A stretch of 64,000 bases of DNA, from assembly GCA_037957365.1 (NCBI GenBank), contig JARHVA010003524.1:1774001-1838000 (forward strand), read 5' to 3'. The position numbers and the translations under genes were made by a program. Positions 37,480 to 48,571 of this stretch are shown piece after piece (position 1 is the stretch's first letter; the number at the start of each line of letters is the position of its first letter). The notes beneath the pieces were generated by a model. It was not told where the DNA came from and did no database searches. It saw nothing but the letters and a program-made list of their open reading frames with translations. Source of the stretch: Torreya grandis. Its lineage: Eukaryota > Streptophyta > Pinopsida > Cupressales > Taxaceae.

Positions 37480-38830
37480 ATTTTTTTTTTATTTTTTTTG
37501 GGGGATTTCACCTATGTTTTAAGTCATCTCAAGATGACCTCCATGAGTAGTAATTACACTACATAATTTTTTCCTAAAAGAGCTAAGAGGCCAAAAAGTT
37601 AGTAAGAGCAAATAATTATAAGCATTGATCAAATTAATCACATGTGCAAAAATTCGAAGAATAACATGCTGTCCATTTTATATTTTTTTGGGGGGATTTT
37701 ACCTATGTTTTAAGTCATCTCAAGATGACCTCCATGAGTAGTAATTACACCACAGAATTTTTTCCTAATATATTTGGTAATCCATTTTTCCTTATATATT
37801 TGGTAATCCATCATTAATTATAATCTAGAAAGTGAAAAATAAGAGCTAAGAGGCCAAAAAGTTAGTAAGAGCAAATAATTATAAGCATTGATCAAATTAA
37901 TCACATGTGCAAAAATTAGAAGAATAACATGCTGTCCATTTTATTTTATTTTTGGGGAATTTTACCTATGTTTTAAGTCATCTCAAGATGACCTCCATGA
38001 GTAGTAATTACACTACAGAATTTTTTCCTAATATATTTGGTAATCGATTTTTCCTTATATATTTGGTAATCCATCGTTAATTATAATCTCAAGATCATGA
38101 CCTCCATGAGTAGTCATGACCTGCATTGATCAAATTAATCACATGTGCAAAAATTAGAAGAATAACATGCTTTCCATTTTATATTTTTTTTTGGGGGATT
38201 TTACCTATGTTTTAAGTCATCTCAAGATGACCTCCATGAGTAGTAATTACACTACAGAATTTTTAATACATTAAAAAATTGGATGTATTAAGGCTTTATG
38301 TGCTCAGATTTTGATTTGACTATGAAAAAAGGTATAGGACATGAGTGACCAGCTCATGACAGTACTAGCAATCATTTTGGACCCATAGTGGTTAATATTA
38401 TCCTTGAAAAAAATTCAATTTACTTAGTTTAGAGTGTGATAACAAGAAGGTAAAAGTGAAAATATGGCATTATAGATCATTGTGTCAAACTGTTCAGATC
38501 TAGAAAGTGAAAAACAAGAGCTAAGAAGCCAAAAAGTTAGAAAGAGTAAATAATTATAAGCATTGATCAAATTAATCACATGTGCAAAAACTAGAAGAAT
38601 AACAAGCTGTCTATTTTATATTTTTTTTTTGGGGATTTTACCTATGTTTTAAGTCATCTCAAGATGACCTCCATGAGTAGTAATTACACTACAGAATTTT
38701 TTCCTAATATATTTGGTAATCCATTTTTCCTTATATATTTGGTAATCCATTTTTCCTTATATATTTGGTAATCCATCGTTAATTATAATCTCAAGATCAT
38801 GACCTCCATGAGTAGTCATTACACAAATGA
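37480..38830. repeat. Satellite-like array with conserved hairpin
   Basis: Five copies of a unit of roughly 190-270 bases (one interval 437). The core cctatgttttaagtcatctc begins at 37511, 37702, 37965, 38204 and 38641. Each is preceded by a T run and GGGG and followed by aagatgacctccatgagtag. Between cores are variable blocks: atatatttggtaatccat repeats, and gagctaagaggccaaaaagtt...aattaatcacatgtgcaaaa. The core holds the hairpin GTCATCT-CA-AGATGAC. An outlying relative lies near 40650-40700. Confidence 0.9.
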
Positions 38831-40620
38831 CATTTTCCCTCATGTATTTGATAATAATTACAATGCAAGGGGGCCCACTCGGCACACAAACACCTTAAAG
38901 CATTTGTTTGTAGGGGGAAGGAACATCCACCGCTTTGGGATTTTCAACCTCTAGCCTCTTTGTCCATTGGCAAATCTTTTGAATCATTTAATGCATTATA
39001 AGTCACTATCGTCTCACATTTCTTATCAATATGGGATTAACCCAATTACAACCCAATCATGTATTCGTGTTAATTGAAGATTCCATTAGCATATTTATTA
39101 GATTTTTCCTCATGTATTGGGTAAAGTCACAAAGCAAGGGGACCCACGTAGTAGACAAGCACCTTAATGTATTTGTTAATCGGGGGAGGACTAGTGAATA
39201 TAATCAATTGCTTTGGGCTTCTCAACCTTTCGCCTCTTACCCATTAACAAACCTTTTGGACCATGTCATGCCTATAAGTCACCTTCGTTGATCCAAATAC
39301 GGATCCTAATTCACTAGTCATGTATGCTAGATGTTTTCACTATGCCCAATTATGTGTATGTCATACTTGTAAGACATTTCTTATTCAAAAACAATAGATC
39401 AAATATGCTTCAATGGAAACATTAGTATGGAAGTGATTTGGACATCTTCATGGTGATGAGTCAGTAAGTTGCAAGCTCTTGAAATGGAGGGATTTTCGTC
39501 ACATAGCGTAACCCCCATAATTTGCAAGGTGGAGGTTGTGTAACCGCCCTAGCAGTTATGTGACCGTCGGTGTATTGAGCAGCAATTTTGAAATTGCCAA
39601 GGCAGTAAGGGTGGCGGTTGCATAACCACCCCGGCAATTTCGCCACCATACAAAACGCCTGAAGTTGAATGGTTGCAAATGTTTCTTCTCCTCAACGGCG
39701 GTTTGGTTAAGCTTATTATCAGCATCTAAGATTGAGGGAGCATAAATATAGGTCTTGGCAAGGCAGAAAACATCAAAAAACATTGTGAGAAGTATGGAAG
39801 TTGGATTCACATTTCTTGTTGCAAGTTTGAGTCTTTGTTCTTGTTATCTCATTGATTCCTAGTTGTAGATGATTGGTTCAATTGTTTGGAAATACATAGA
39901 AGTGTTTGATAAGTGCAAAGCATCCTTGTGTACGGGTTTTGGATAGAGTGGTAGTGAAATTATTTTCATGAAGGCCATGTCTAGTAGTACCTTGTACATT
40001 TCTTACATTACATAATGGAAGGGGAGTGCAATTGCCTCACCTAATGGAGTTTTTTTCACACCAGGTTTCTCTAGAATAACTCGTATTTGTTTAGTACTTT
40101 GTTCATTCTTATGCTTCACGTTCATGTGCAATAGGTTGTACATTTCACTTCCAGCACTTATTTATCTCTGTTTTTGCAAGGTTATCATCCTAAAACATTC
40201 ATGTAACCATTTGTTATTAAGCTAGGAGTAATAGGATCCGTGTTGATGAAACTTAGAGAGGTTCTTTACAAATCATTTGTCTCACAATTTTTTACCAGTG
40301 TGGGATTAACCTAATAACCCGATCATGTATTTGTGTTAGTTATTGAAGGCTTCCAAAATTTCCTCATGCATTTGGTAATAACCACAAGGTAAGGGCCCCA
40401 CTTAGCACATGAGCACCTTAAAATATTTGTTAGTAGTGGGCGGAATGGTAAATGTAATCCATTGCTTCTGGCTTCTAACCTCTTTCCCTATTGGCAAAGC
40501 TTTTGGAGCATGCAAAGCCTTTTAAGTCACCCTTGTCTCACAACTCTTACCAATGTAGGATTAACCCAATTACATATTTTGTGTTAAATAATAGAAGGCT
40601 TCAACAAGCATTTATTAAAT
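38831..40620. repeat. Second repeat array (~240-270-bp unit), split by an insertion
   Basis: Three copies of a unit starting ttcctcatgtatttggtaa-like at about 38836, 39109 and 40362. The unit continues with caaggggcccac, caccttaa(a)g/tatttgtt, gggggag, ctttgggctt...cctctt...ccattggcaaa, aagtcac, then gtctcac...atgggattaacccaatta. The middle copy is interrupted by the solo LTR at 39289-40275. Confidence 0.8.
39289..40275. mobile_element. Solo LTR F (987 bp) with target-site duplication
   Basis: It starts TG and ends CA, and interrupts the repeat unit between aagtcacc and gtctcac. The flanks are ttcgt (39284-39288) and tttgt (40276-40280), a five-base target-site duplication with one mismatch. 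The undisturbed unit near 40530 (aagtcacccttgtctcac) shows the empty site. Inside lie imperfect inverted ends (acggatccta at 39299-39308, taggatccgt at 40232-40241) and a CG-rich segment with ggtggcggttgc...aaccacc. No internal region or second LTR is present, so recombination probably removed the rest. Confidence 0.7.
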
Positions 40621-40829
40621 TATAAATTTGTACTTTTGTGGGATTTGACTTGTGTGTTTTAAGTCGTTTCAAGATGACCTCCATGAGTAGTCATTACACT
40701 AATGGCATTTATCCTCAAGTATGGCCCGTTCAAAAATTTTAATGGCTTACTACATCGTAGGATACTAAGGATTGCAGGTATTGTCTTGAAAAAAATGTAT
40801 CAAATATTGCTCTCTATGTAAGGAATGTC

Positions 40830-41170
40830 TCATGTTTCTAGAATGTGGCTCATTCTCTGCACCAATATTCCATAGACACTTTCCAAGAAATCAACCTCAC
40901 AAACAAGACCAATTTGTGAATAAGGATCACATGGATCTTTATAATTAGCCATTTGCAAAGAAATATTCATAAAAAGCGAAACGGTTTTGGGCAAAAAAAT
41001 ATTGAAAGCCTCCTCTACTTTAGTAATAAGAGCTTGCCTCCCAAGCACGGCTTGCTTCCAAATTTGAAGTTCACATTGGAAACACCAATAGATTGTAAAT
41101 TCTTGTTAGAAATACACGAATCCAAGGAAATCAAAGATGAAAGCTCATTATTCAATCACTACAATATTAG
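40830..41170 (-). pseudogene. Coding-like minus-strand segment, copy 1, unknown family
   Basis: On the minus strand, ISLDSCISNKNLQSIGVSNVNF is followed, after a frame change, by GRQALITKVEEAFN, then MANYKDPCDPYSQIGLV and ESVYGILVQRMSHILET before a TGA. The second ~700-bp copy (41856-41572) encodes the same sequence with its own damage. Agreement in protein sequence between two diverged copies suggests a real ancestral exon. I do not recognise the protein and cannot place introns. Confidence 0.35.
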
Positions 41171-41571
41171 ACTAAGTTTTCAACATCTGAAAGTCAAAAA
41201 ATGGACATTTTGGTGGCTAGAAAACCTGGAAAAATATGTCAAAAATATTCAGCCAAAATTTTGCTTTTGAGTGATATAGAGATTCCAATACTAGAGGGTC
41301 TGAGCACCTAGTAGAACTTTCAACGATTTTTATTTTGATTCAATGTAATTTTATGGAGGCATATGTCCAAATTCCATCGTTTCCTATAGCTTTGATTGGT
41401 TTCCCTAGGAGATTATTAAATTTTTAATGCATAGGGAATGTCAATCTAATGGCTTCTTATATTGTAAAAAACCAAAGATTGCATGTACAGTCTAAAAACT
41501 AATAATGTGACAAATACTGCTCTCTGTGAAAGACATGTCTCATTTTTACAGAATGTGGCTCATTCTTTGTG

Positions 41572-41856
41572 TCAATTGTCCATAGACACTCTGCAAGAAA
41601 GCAGCCTCACAAACAAGACCAGTTGTGAATAAGGATCACATGGATCTTGATAATTAGCAATTTTCACAGAAAGTGCAATGGCTTTGACCAAAGCAGTATT
41701 GAAAGCCTCCTCCTCTACCATAGTAAGAAGAGCTTGCCTCCCAAGCATGACTTGCTTCCACAATTTGAAGTTCACATTGGAAACACCAATAAATTGCAAG
41801 ATATTGTCAGAAACACATGAATCCAAGGAAATAAAAAATGAAAGCTCATTATTCAA
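41572..41856 (-). pseudogene. Coding-like minus-strand segment, copy 2, unknown family
   Basis: A 94-codon frame on the minus strand (SLDSCVSDNILQFIGVSNVN, then KLWKQVMLGRQALLTMVEEE and IANYQDPCDPYSQL) matching copy 1. Here the first half is intact and the end has shifted frame; in copy 1 it is the other way round. No known domain recognised. Confidence 0.35.
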
Positions 41857-42204
41857 TCACTACAATAATAGACTAATTTTTCAACATTTGAAAGTTTAAA
41901 AATGAACAATTTGGTGGCTGAAAAACCAAGAAAATATGTTGAAATTCTTCCGTGGAAATTTCGACTTTTGAGTGACATCGAAATTTCAACATTAGTGTTT
42001 GAACACCTACTACAACTTTCAACTATTTTTCTTTTGATTCAATGTTTTTTTATGCATGCAGACATCAAAATCTCGACGTTTCGTGTAGATTTGATTTTTA
42101 TCCCTAGTAGGTTATTATTTTTTTAATGCATAGGGAATGTCAACATTCCTTGTGCATTAAAAAAACAAATTGCTTCTAGGGATGCAAATTAAACCACTCA
42201 CAAG

Positions 42205-42590
42205 AGTTGGTTTCAAGTGGCATCTAAGATATTGTATAACCTGATTTATGCCTAGGTTGGGAATCACTTTGCATTCCTTATAGAAGCTATACTTGTTTTG
42301 AAATGTACAAGGAAAGGTAATAACATTCTCATACATGCAATGCAACTATCTACTCTAGCAGTACAACTTAATGAAGGCCAATTTCATCTAGTTCAACAGT
42401 GGTTTCAAGTGGCATCTAAGATAATAGTATGACCCGATTTATGCCTAGGTTGGGAGTCACTTTGCATTCCTTATAGAAGCTATACTTGTTTTGAAATGTA
42501 CAAGAAGAGGTAATAACATTCTCATACATGCAATGCAACTATCTACTCTAGCAATACAACTTAATGACGACCAATTTCATCTAGTTCAAC
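42205..42590. repeat. Tandem duplication, 2 x 192 bp
   Basis: tttcaagtggcatctaagat stands at 42211 and 42403, and the two units match almost fully to catctagttcaac. Few differences, so this is a young duplication. Confidence 0.92.
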
Positions 42591-44367
42591 TAGGATTTAT
42601 TGAACATCTCGTAAGATGATTGGTGTCACATCCAAAGAAAACTCATTTCTATGGAGCTGTAGTCTATCAATAAACAGGAAAATTAAACCATTATAACTAT
42701 GTTTATGGACAACACGTTGAGCATCAAACTAATGAAAAAAGAGAATACCAAGAGCAAATAAGTCAAAAGCTCATATAGCATTGTTAACACTTAAATGAAT
42801 TAGAAGAGTATCGCCAATTCAGGAAGAACACCTTCAGCAGAAGACTCAGTGCTACCATTTTGCTTTCTGCCATCAATATTCTACATGCTCTTTATAGGAA
42901 ACTTAGCTTACTAGAAATAGTTTATGAAAGGGTCATACTGCTCATGTTTTACTAACATCAACACTCATATATTATAATTTATCATTAACGTGACATAAAT
43001 CAAATATGGTCATTACAGCATTCATAGTTGGTGAACAGGGTACGTTCATCAAATCATACTGATGAGTTCATTTCCGTGACACTCATAAGTACATCAAATC
43101 AGTTTCATTGTAACTTTATTGCAACCCAAGACAATTTTCAGGTCACCATTTATGATACAAACACATTTCTAGAAGGATCGTTCCCATATAGAACTATGGT
43201 ATTCATATCACCAAGTAAAAGTCAACTAACCCAAAGCAATGAAATAGACTAAAATCAAACATCCCAGACTCCCTTAACAAAGTACGCTTATAAATTTGCA
43301 GGACAACTTCATGGAGCAAGTCACTCATATAATTTAAAATCAAAATTCTGCCTCGCTTGAGAGAGAGAGAGAGAGAGAATTTAGAAATCTTAAAATAAAA
43401 GTTGTATGTGTATCTCATGAATTCGTTCTCAGAGCTGAACAAATAAACAACATTATGATAACTCAAAATTTTCATATATTAAGCAGTGGTTTTATATAGG
43501 GCAATGTCTCATATTCTATTTCTTCTAGTACTTTTGACGAATTTCTTTAGTGATATTTTTATTGGACCTTATAAAAGGTATCAAGTCTATCATTGTCGTC
43601 TAGAAAATTTTGGTCAACATCATGACCAGTAGCAAGAGCCTCGACGGATGCTGCAAGAAGAAAATAATAATGAAAAAAAGAAATAAAAATTAGTTGCATG
43701 GAATATTTACATTTGTTGTTAGCAAGGACTATGATCCATGCGCAAGAGGGGACTTAGGGATACCTTCTCATCATGGTACTCTAGTCATCATTTGGACAGT
43801 TTGTGCAATGCCACCCTCCGCATACTCTTGTGCTCCATGCAACTACGCTCTTCACACTCTACACAACTCTACACAATTCCATGCACCACGCATAGCACTA
43901 GAATACACAATATAGAGCTCAACATGCAACATTGTTCCCTTCACTCCCAATATAGCTTAAGACTTTCTCCTCATGGTATCGAGGGGCAGTGCCGAGCGGG
44001 CCATATTTTGATCGTCAATCTTGGCATTGTTCAACACAACTCAACATTCAGCGCAACACAACATCTACACACTCTATGCATCTTGCACAACACTGTGTCG
44101 AATTGTGCCATCCACGCACCCTTGCACAACACTAAAGAATACATTGTGCAATGCTCAGGCTCTGTGCAAAACACATTGGCAATGTGGAGACTTCATGTTA
44201 TGCCCTTGACCTATGGCTTGTATTGGGATATATGTGGCCAACCTATGGTGCACATAACCTTTGCCTTAATCATTTGATAATATCTAGTTTGTATATTTGT
44301 AGAAGTAGTTGGCCTATTTGGGTTTATGGATTTACAATAGCCTAATTAAGGTAAATCTAGGAGGTAG
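42591..44367. other. Intergenic; (GA)n microsatellite; possible LTR edge
   Basis: No gene recognised. A (GA)n run lies at 43359-43378. At 43974-43986 tggtatcgagggg resembles an initiator-Met tRNA primer-binding site directly after ctcctca, so an old LTR may end at 43973; I could not find its start or partner. The plus-strand frame at 43738-44277 is Cys/His/Ser-rich because of repeated caca words and shows no domain. Confidence 0.35.
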
Positions 44368-44593
44368 TGTTAAGATATTAGTCATCATGTATTCAAAATT
44401 ATCTTCTTATTGTAAAGACTTGGGAGGTAGCCCCCTTAAAGTGGATCACTTATATATTCAAGCATTTTGCTCTTCATTTCAATTTATTGCATGGATCTAC
44501 TCTTATTTTCTAGTGAATGTGTTAATCTATTTATGTGATATATTGCAATTTGTTGTTGTGATTATGCCTTTGCAATATGGTAAGTTCATTACA
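44368..44593 (+). mobile_element. Element A: 5' LTR (226 bp) and primer-binding site
   Basis: The segment begins TGTTAAGATATTAG and ends ...TTCATTACA. Two bases later, at 44596, tggcatcaaag resembles the initiator-Met tRNA primer-binding site tggtatcagag. A TATA-like atatatt lies inside. The gag start lies ~450 bases downstream. The partner LTR would be beyond the window, so the left end rests on the TG and on this order only. Confidence 0.5.
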
Positions 44594-45047
44594 AATGGCA
44601 TCAAAGTTTTGATTTGGGCAAATTTCAACAACACATTATGACATCGAAGGGAAGTGAAACGCAAAATTTTTGAAGCAAGCAGGGCTGTCTTTAACCTAAT
44701 AAGTGTTTAAAACCCTAATTTTGAAGAATCTCACAAATTGTTGCGATTTTTTCCAAGATTTTTCAGGTTAGTTGAGAATTTATGCAAGAAAGCTACAATT
44801 CAATTTTCAAATCTCTGTGATCATTTTTGAGTGAGATGTTGAAATTTTATGGTTTTTCATAAATTCTCTTTACATGACATAAATTTTGTAACTTTTATGA
44901 TTTTCTAACCATTTTGGAAAGCACGTGAAAAAAAATTGTGGGTTTGTTCTTTGAATTTTTGGATTGGAGGTTGACATTGTTCTAAAATCGTTTGGTTGAG
45001 GTTTGGTCAAAGTTGAAAATCAAAATTTGCACCAATCAAAACACTAC

Positions 45048-45987
45048 ATGGTAGGGCTACAAACTAGAGGCAAAGGTAAGAATTACACACCAAGAAAAAA
45101 TCCTAACAAAGAAGAGACAGAGTCGGAAATGGAATCAAGTGGGACTTCAAATATGTGGGCACTTCATTTGGAGGATAGAGTGCACAAACTCGAAGAGAGT
45201 TCATAGAAGATGGAGCACACTATGGCCACAACAACAAATCTAAATCATATCTATGCATTAGTATCATCCAAATGGTAAAATTTGGATGAGATCATTAATA
45301 AATTGGTCATGTCACAATGGTCGGATATGTAGCTCTCTCCTAATGAACTCTTAGAACAACCTAATATCAATTCCACTATAGTGCAACATCAAACCATTAA
45401 TAATATTCAGGACCTTTAAACTCTCTATCGAAGATGGACGTGTAAGTTTGATGGAAATGATCCACTCAGTTGGATCACCCAAATGGAGAATTTATTTGAG
45501 CCGCACCATAAGATCCACATCCAACTATCCCTTGCCATGCACTCTCAAGTATAAGTACCCTACAAACATTCAAGGCAGTGGGATTTTTGATAAAAAAGGG
45601 TGAAAATACCAATTGACACAAGTACTCATAGTTTCATTAACAATGACTTGGTTGCACATTTGAATTTTTTTGTGTACCCACCTCCATGCTTTCAAGTCAT
45701 GATTGTAGATGGGGGTATATTTAGTTATTCAGGTGATTGTTGTAGCATTAAACTCACCAATGGGGACTAAATGTTGAATAGCCTTATGTTTGTCATTCCC
45801 ATGGAAGACACTTATATTGGGTTGGGAGCCCAATAGCTCATTACTTTGGGCACAATCGAGATAAATTTCCAAGGACTGTTCATATGTTTTTGTTCTAAAG
45901 AAAAGACATTTGAATTAAAGGATTGCATGCAAAGTCACCATAGATGGTAAGCTCTCATCAAATGTAAACACTACTAAAGAGGGTTTG
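45048..45987 (+). pseudogene. Element A: Ty3/gypsy gag and protease remnant
   Basis: From the ATG at 45048 the frame begins MVGLQTRGKGKNY. A gag capsid piece, FDGNDPLSWITQMENLFE, lies at about 45447-45500. The aspartic-protease region follows at about 45640-45920, seen as CFQVMIVDGGIFSY, KLTNGD, FVIPMEDTYIGLGAQ and TLGTIEINFQGLF. Premature stops break each part. The sequence then stops at the TG of element B and the linker to reverse transcriptase resumes at 52145. Gag packages element RNA and the protease cuts the polyprotein; this copy can do neither. Confidence 0.75.
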
Positions 45988-47323
45988 TGTAGACACTAAA
46001 TTTGAATTATATAGCACCTCGCTCTTGTATACTTGGCAACTACTTCTCATGTTTGCACCTTTCAATTCTAAGACCTTCCTACTGCCACAAGGCTCGCATC
46101 CGGTATCTCTTGTGCCTATTGCTTATCTCTTAGACCGACCATATGTTATTATGATGTCTAGGCCTTTTGTACTGTTCAAAATGCTATAAACTTGCTTATT
46201 ACCATCATCTACAAGTTTTGGACCTGTACCTATTTTCTAGCTTCCTAGACACTTGCATCTCAGTCGAATGCCTACGTCAATGCTAGTGTCATGTGCCAAA
46301 CTAAATGTCCAGTGCCTTAGAGTCATCAAATTTGCAACTGAAACATATCCTTATGGTCGACCTAAGTGTTTTAACGTGAAATATTTTCAAACTGGATTAA
46401 TTTATATACAAGATCAACCCTCATTCATTCCTTACCTAGCACAAACCTAACAACTCACAAGGCAACTTACCAAAAGCACTCAATCAAGCATTCAACTGAG
46501 TAAAGCTTCCTTATTTTTTTCTATTTCAATATTACTCATAAGGACAACCCATCTACAGGTTTGAAATACTGAAGGAGCACTCCATGAGCCATATTTGCTA
46601 AGTTACAAGCTAGGTCACTCTATGTACTTGTTTATCACACGTTGCATCTCGATACACACACAAGACAACACGTAAAGGAGATCTACATAATTTTGAGGCC
46701 CTCTTTGGAGTATTGGCTATGTACACAGTGCCTATTGACAGAGGGGTCCTTGGGATAGCTTGACATCGTGTGCCCACTAACCCATTTTTCCAGTCACTTC
46801 AAGGATGAAGAGCTAGGGTTTTGATCATTTGACAAAGAGTTACAACTTGTACGTAGAATCCGAACATATTAGAAGAAAGATGACAAAAAACTCAAAAGTC
46901 TACAAGTGGTCGCACTTAGATCTAGTCAATATTCTGTGTTGGACATCTGCGTCCAAGTCAAACAGTAACGTCGACGCAACCGTCCAGGTTTGATGCAAGC
47001 GACTGAGGCCACATAATGCAAATTTAAAAGAATCTGACGACTATTCCAAGATCCTAATCTAGTCCACTTCTAGCATGTTTTAGCCCAACTCTGCATGTAA
47101 ACAATAAATCAACTAAATACTCTTGTTTTCAATTTATTGCAATATCAATTAATAGATGTACTTTATATTTTTAGCATATCTCAGCATTTAAATTCAGAAC
47201 ATTGTTTACCTGAGTTTGTAAATTAATTACCCTGATATAGATCTGTTTATCACCCTTGTGCTTATTCATTTCTATGTTCTTAACTCTATACTATATTGAT
47301 CCATCTCTATTTAGGGTTAAACA
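45988..47323 (+). repeat. Element B 5' LTR (1336 bp)
   Basis: Direct copy of 50764-52144. After the terminal CA, tttggtgaacttgacc may be the primer-binding site; I could not match it to a tRNA with confidence. Confidence 0.85.
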
Positions 47324-47352
47324 TTTGGTGAACTTGACCTCTGCGTCTTTTC

Positions 47353-48571
47353 ATGCAACTCCTAGTGTGCTCTAGGGTTTTTTTGATTACCCTAATCTCT
47401 CAGTTGTTACAATTTATTTCACAAATCAAAATTTATTTTTTTCAAATCATGTTTACTATGGCTAAAAAAGAACTTCCTCGTCCTAACCCTAAGAAAGCTA
47501 ATAGCTCCCATCCCTCTAACCAGATCCAAGCTATCACTTATCCAAGGGGTAAGGTGGCTCATCCTATAGTTTCAAATAAAGGTAATCAATCCAAAGTACC
47601 TAGACTTTGTGCTTGTGAAACCCTAAACGATCAAATCACCAGTATGAGAAAGTTAATAAAAGAGTTACAAAATCATATTACATACATGTAGAAACCAAAA
47701 TATGCTAGTGTTAATCATGGGTTTGCATCTTCATCTATCAAGGTTTCATATCTAAATGAAAAGCTAAAACAGAATACATCTAAAACAAATTATTCAAATA
47801 TTATACCAAAGGCTACGAAGAGTCTAAGTGAAATCCTAAGGGAGATGTTTAGAAACAAAGTGATCAAATTACCTCCTATACATCTTATACACAAATCCAA
47901 ATACTATTGTGCATATTATAGAATGCACGGGCATCATACAAATTGTTGTTTTGCATTGAAGCACAAAATACAAAGTTACAAAGATAGTGGTGATCATATC
48001 ATTGATTCATCAATCAAGAAATCCACTCACATTATGAGTACTTGTCCCAAAACACAAGTGCCAAAACAACAAATATGGTTACCAAAAGACAATTCAAAGC
48101 AAGAGCAGGGTCAAAAGAACAAAGAAATAGAGAAAATACCATTACCAAAGGTTCCAAAATTTCCAAATGATTATGAAAGTCATGATACTATTCATAATAT
48201 CAATATGACAAATGAACAATTGAGCAAGCTTTGTTTTGATATGCGTGATAACTTACCACATAATATATTCATACCTATAGGTCCTGGAACAAAAACTAAA
48301 TCCATCTCCAGAATGTATAGAACCAAATACACATAAAAGCAAGGCAAACCATATAGCTCATAATGTTCATAAGGTATTAACATTTGAGGTGCTTACAGAT
48401 ACAAACAATGGCATGTTAAAAAAAGCACAACCACAATATGGGGAGGTTCCTTATTCATACGCAGATGCTCCAAAGGGTATATCACAAGTTCAAGAACAAC
48501 CTAAGAAGTTACACTTTTCCTATACTAGTGATTACATTGATGATTATGATCCTAATAACACAAAAGATTAG
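47353..48571 (+). pseudogene. Element B gag-like ORF with zinc-knuckle-type motif
   Basis: One frame runs from 47353 to 48336 with a single in-frame TAG at 47689. A likely start is the ATG at 47458 (MAKKELPRPNPKK). A short leucine/lysine-rich helix precedes the TAG. After it comes YCAYYRMHGHHTNCCFALKH (about 47896-47955), a Cys/His cluster in the position and spacing of the gag zinc knuckle of Tat/Ogre-type gypsy elements. Past 48300 the coding sense passes to the next frame, ending at 48571 with an Asp/Tyr-rich tail. Gag binds RNA and forms particles. One stop and one shift make this copy defective or dependent on readthrough. Confidence 0.65.

Larger units (their letters stand above)
40735..42135. 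repeat. Tandem duplication, 2 x ~700 bp
   Basis: The two halves, about 40735-41434 and 41435-42135, align along their length. Shared marks are agagcttgcctcccaagca at 41029 and 41729 and ttaatgcatagggaatgtcaa at about 41418 and 42123. They carry many substitutions, so the duplication is not recent. Confidence 0.85.

Noticed and set aside
37480..38830. Regularly spaced repeats as a possible CRISPR array
   Set aside because: Units are 190-440 bases with related, not unique, spacers, in a plant nuclear context with no cas genes.
39299..40241. Inverted acggatccta/taggatccgt pair as ends of a DNA transposon
   Set aside because: The pair lies ~10 and ~34 bases inside a TG...CA segment with a five-base target duplication, which fits a solo LTR better.
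43738..44277. 179-codon plus-strand ORF
   Set aside because: Cys/His/Ser-rich because of repeated caca and actc words. Two other frames are also open, and there is no domain.
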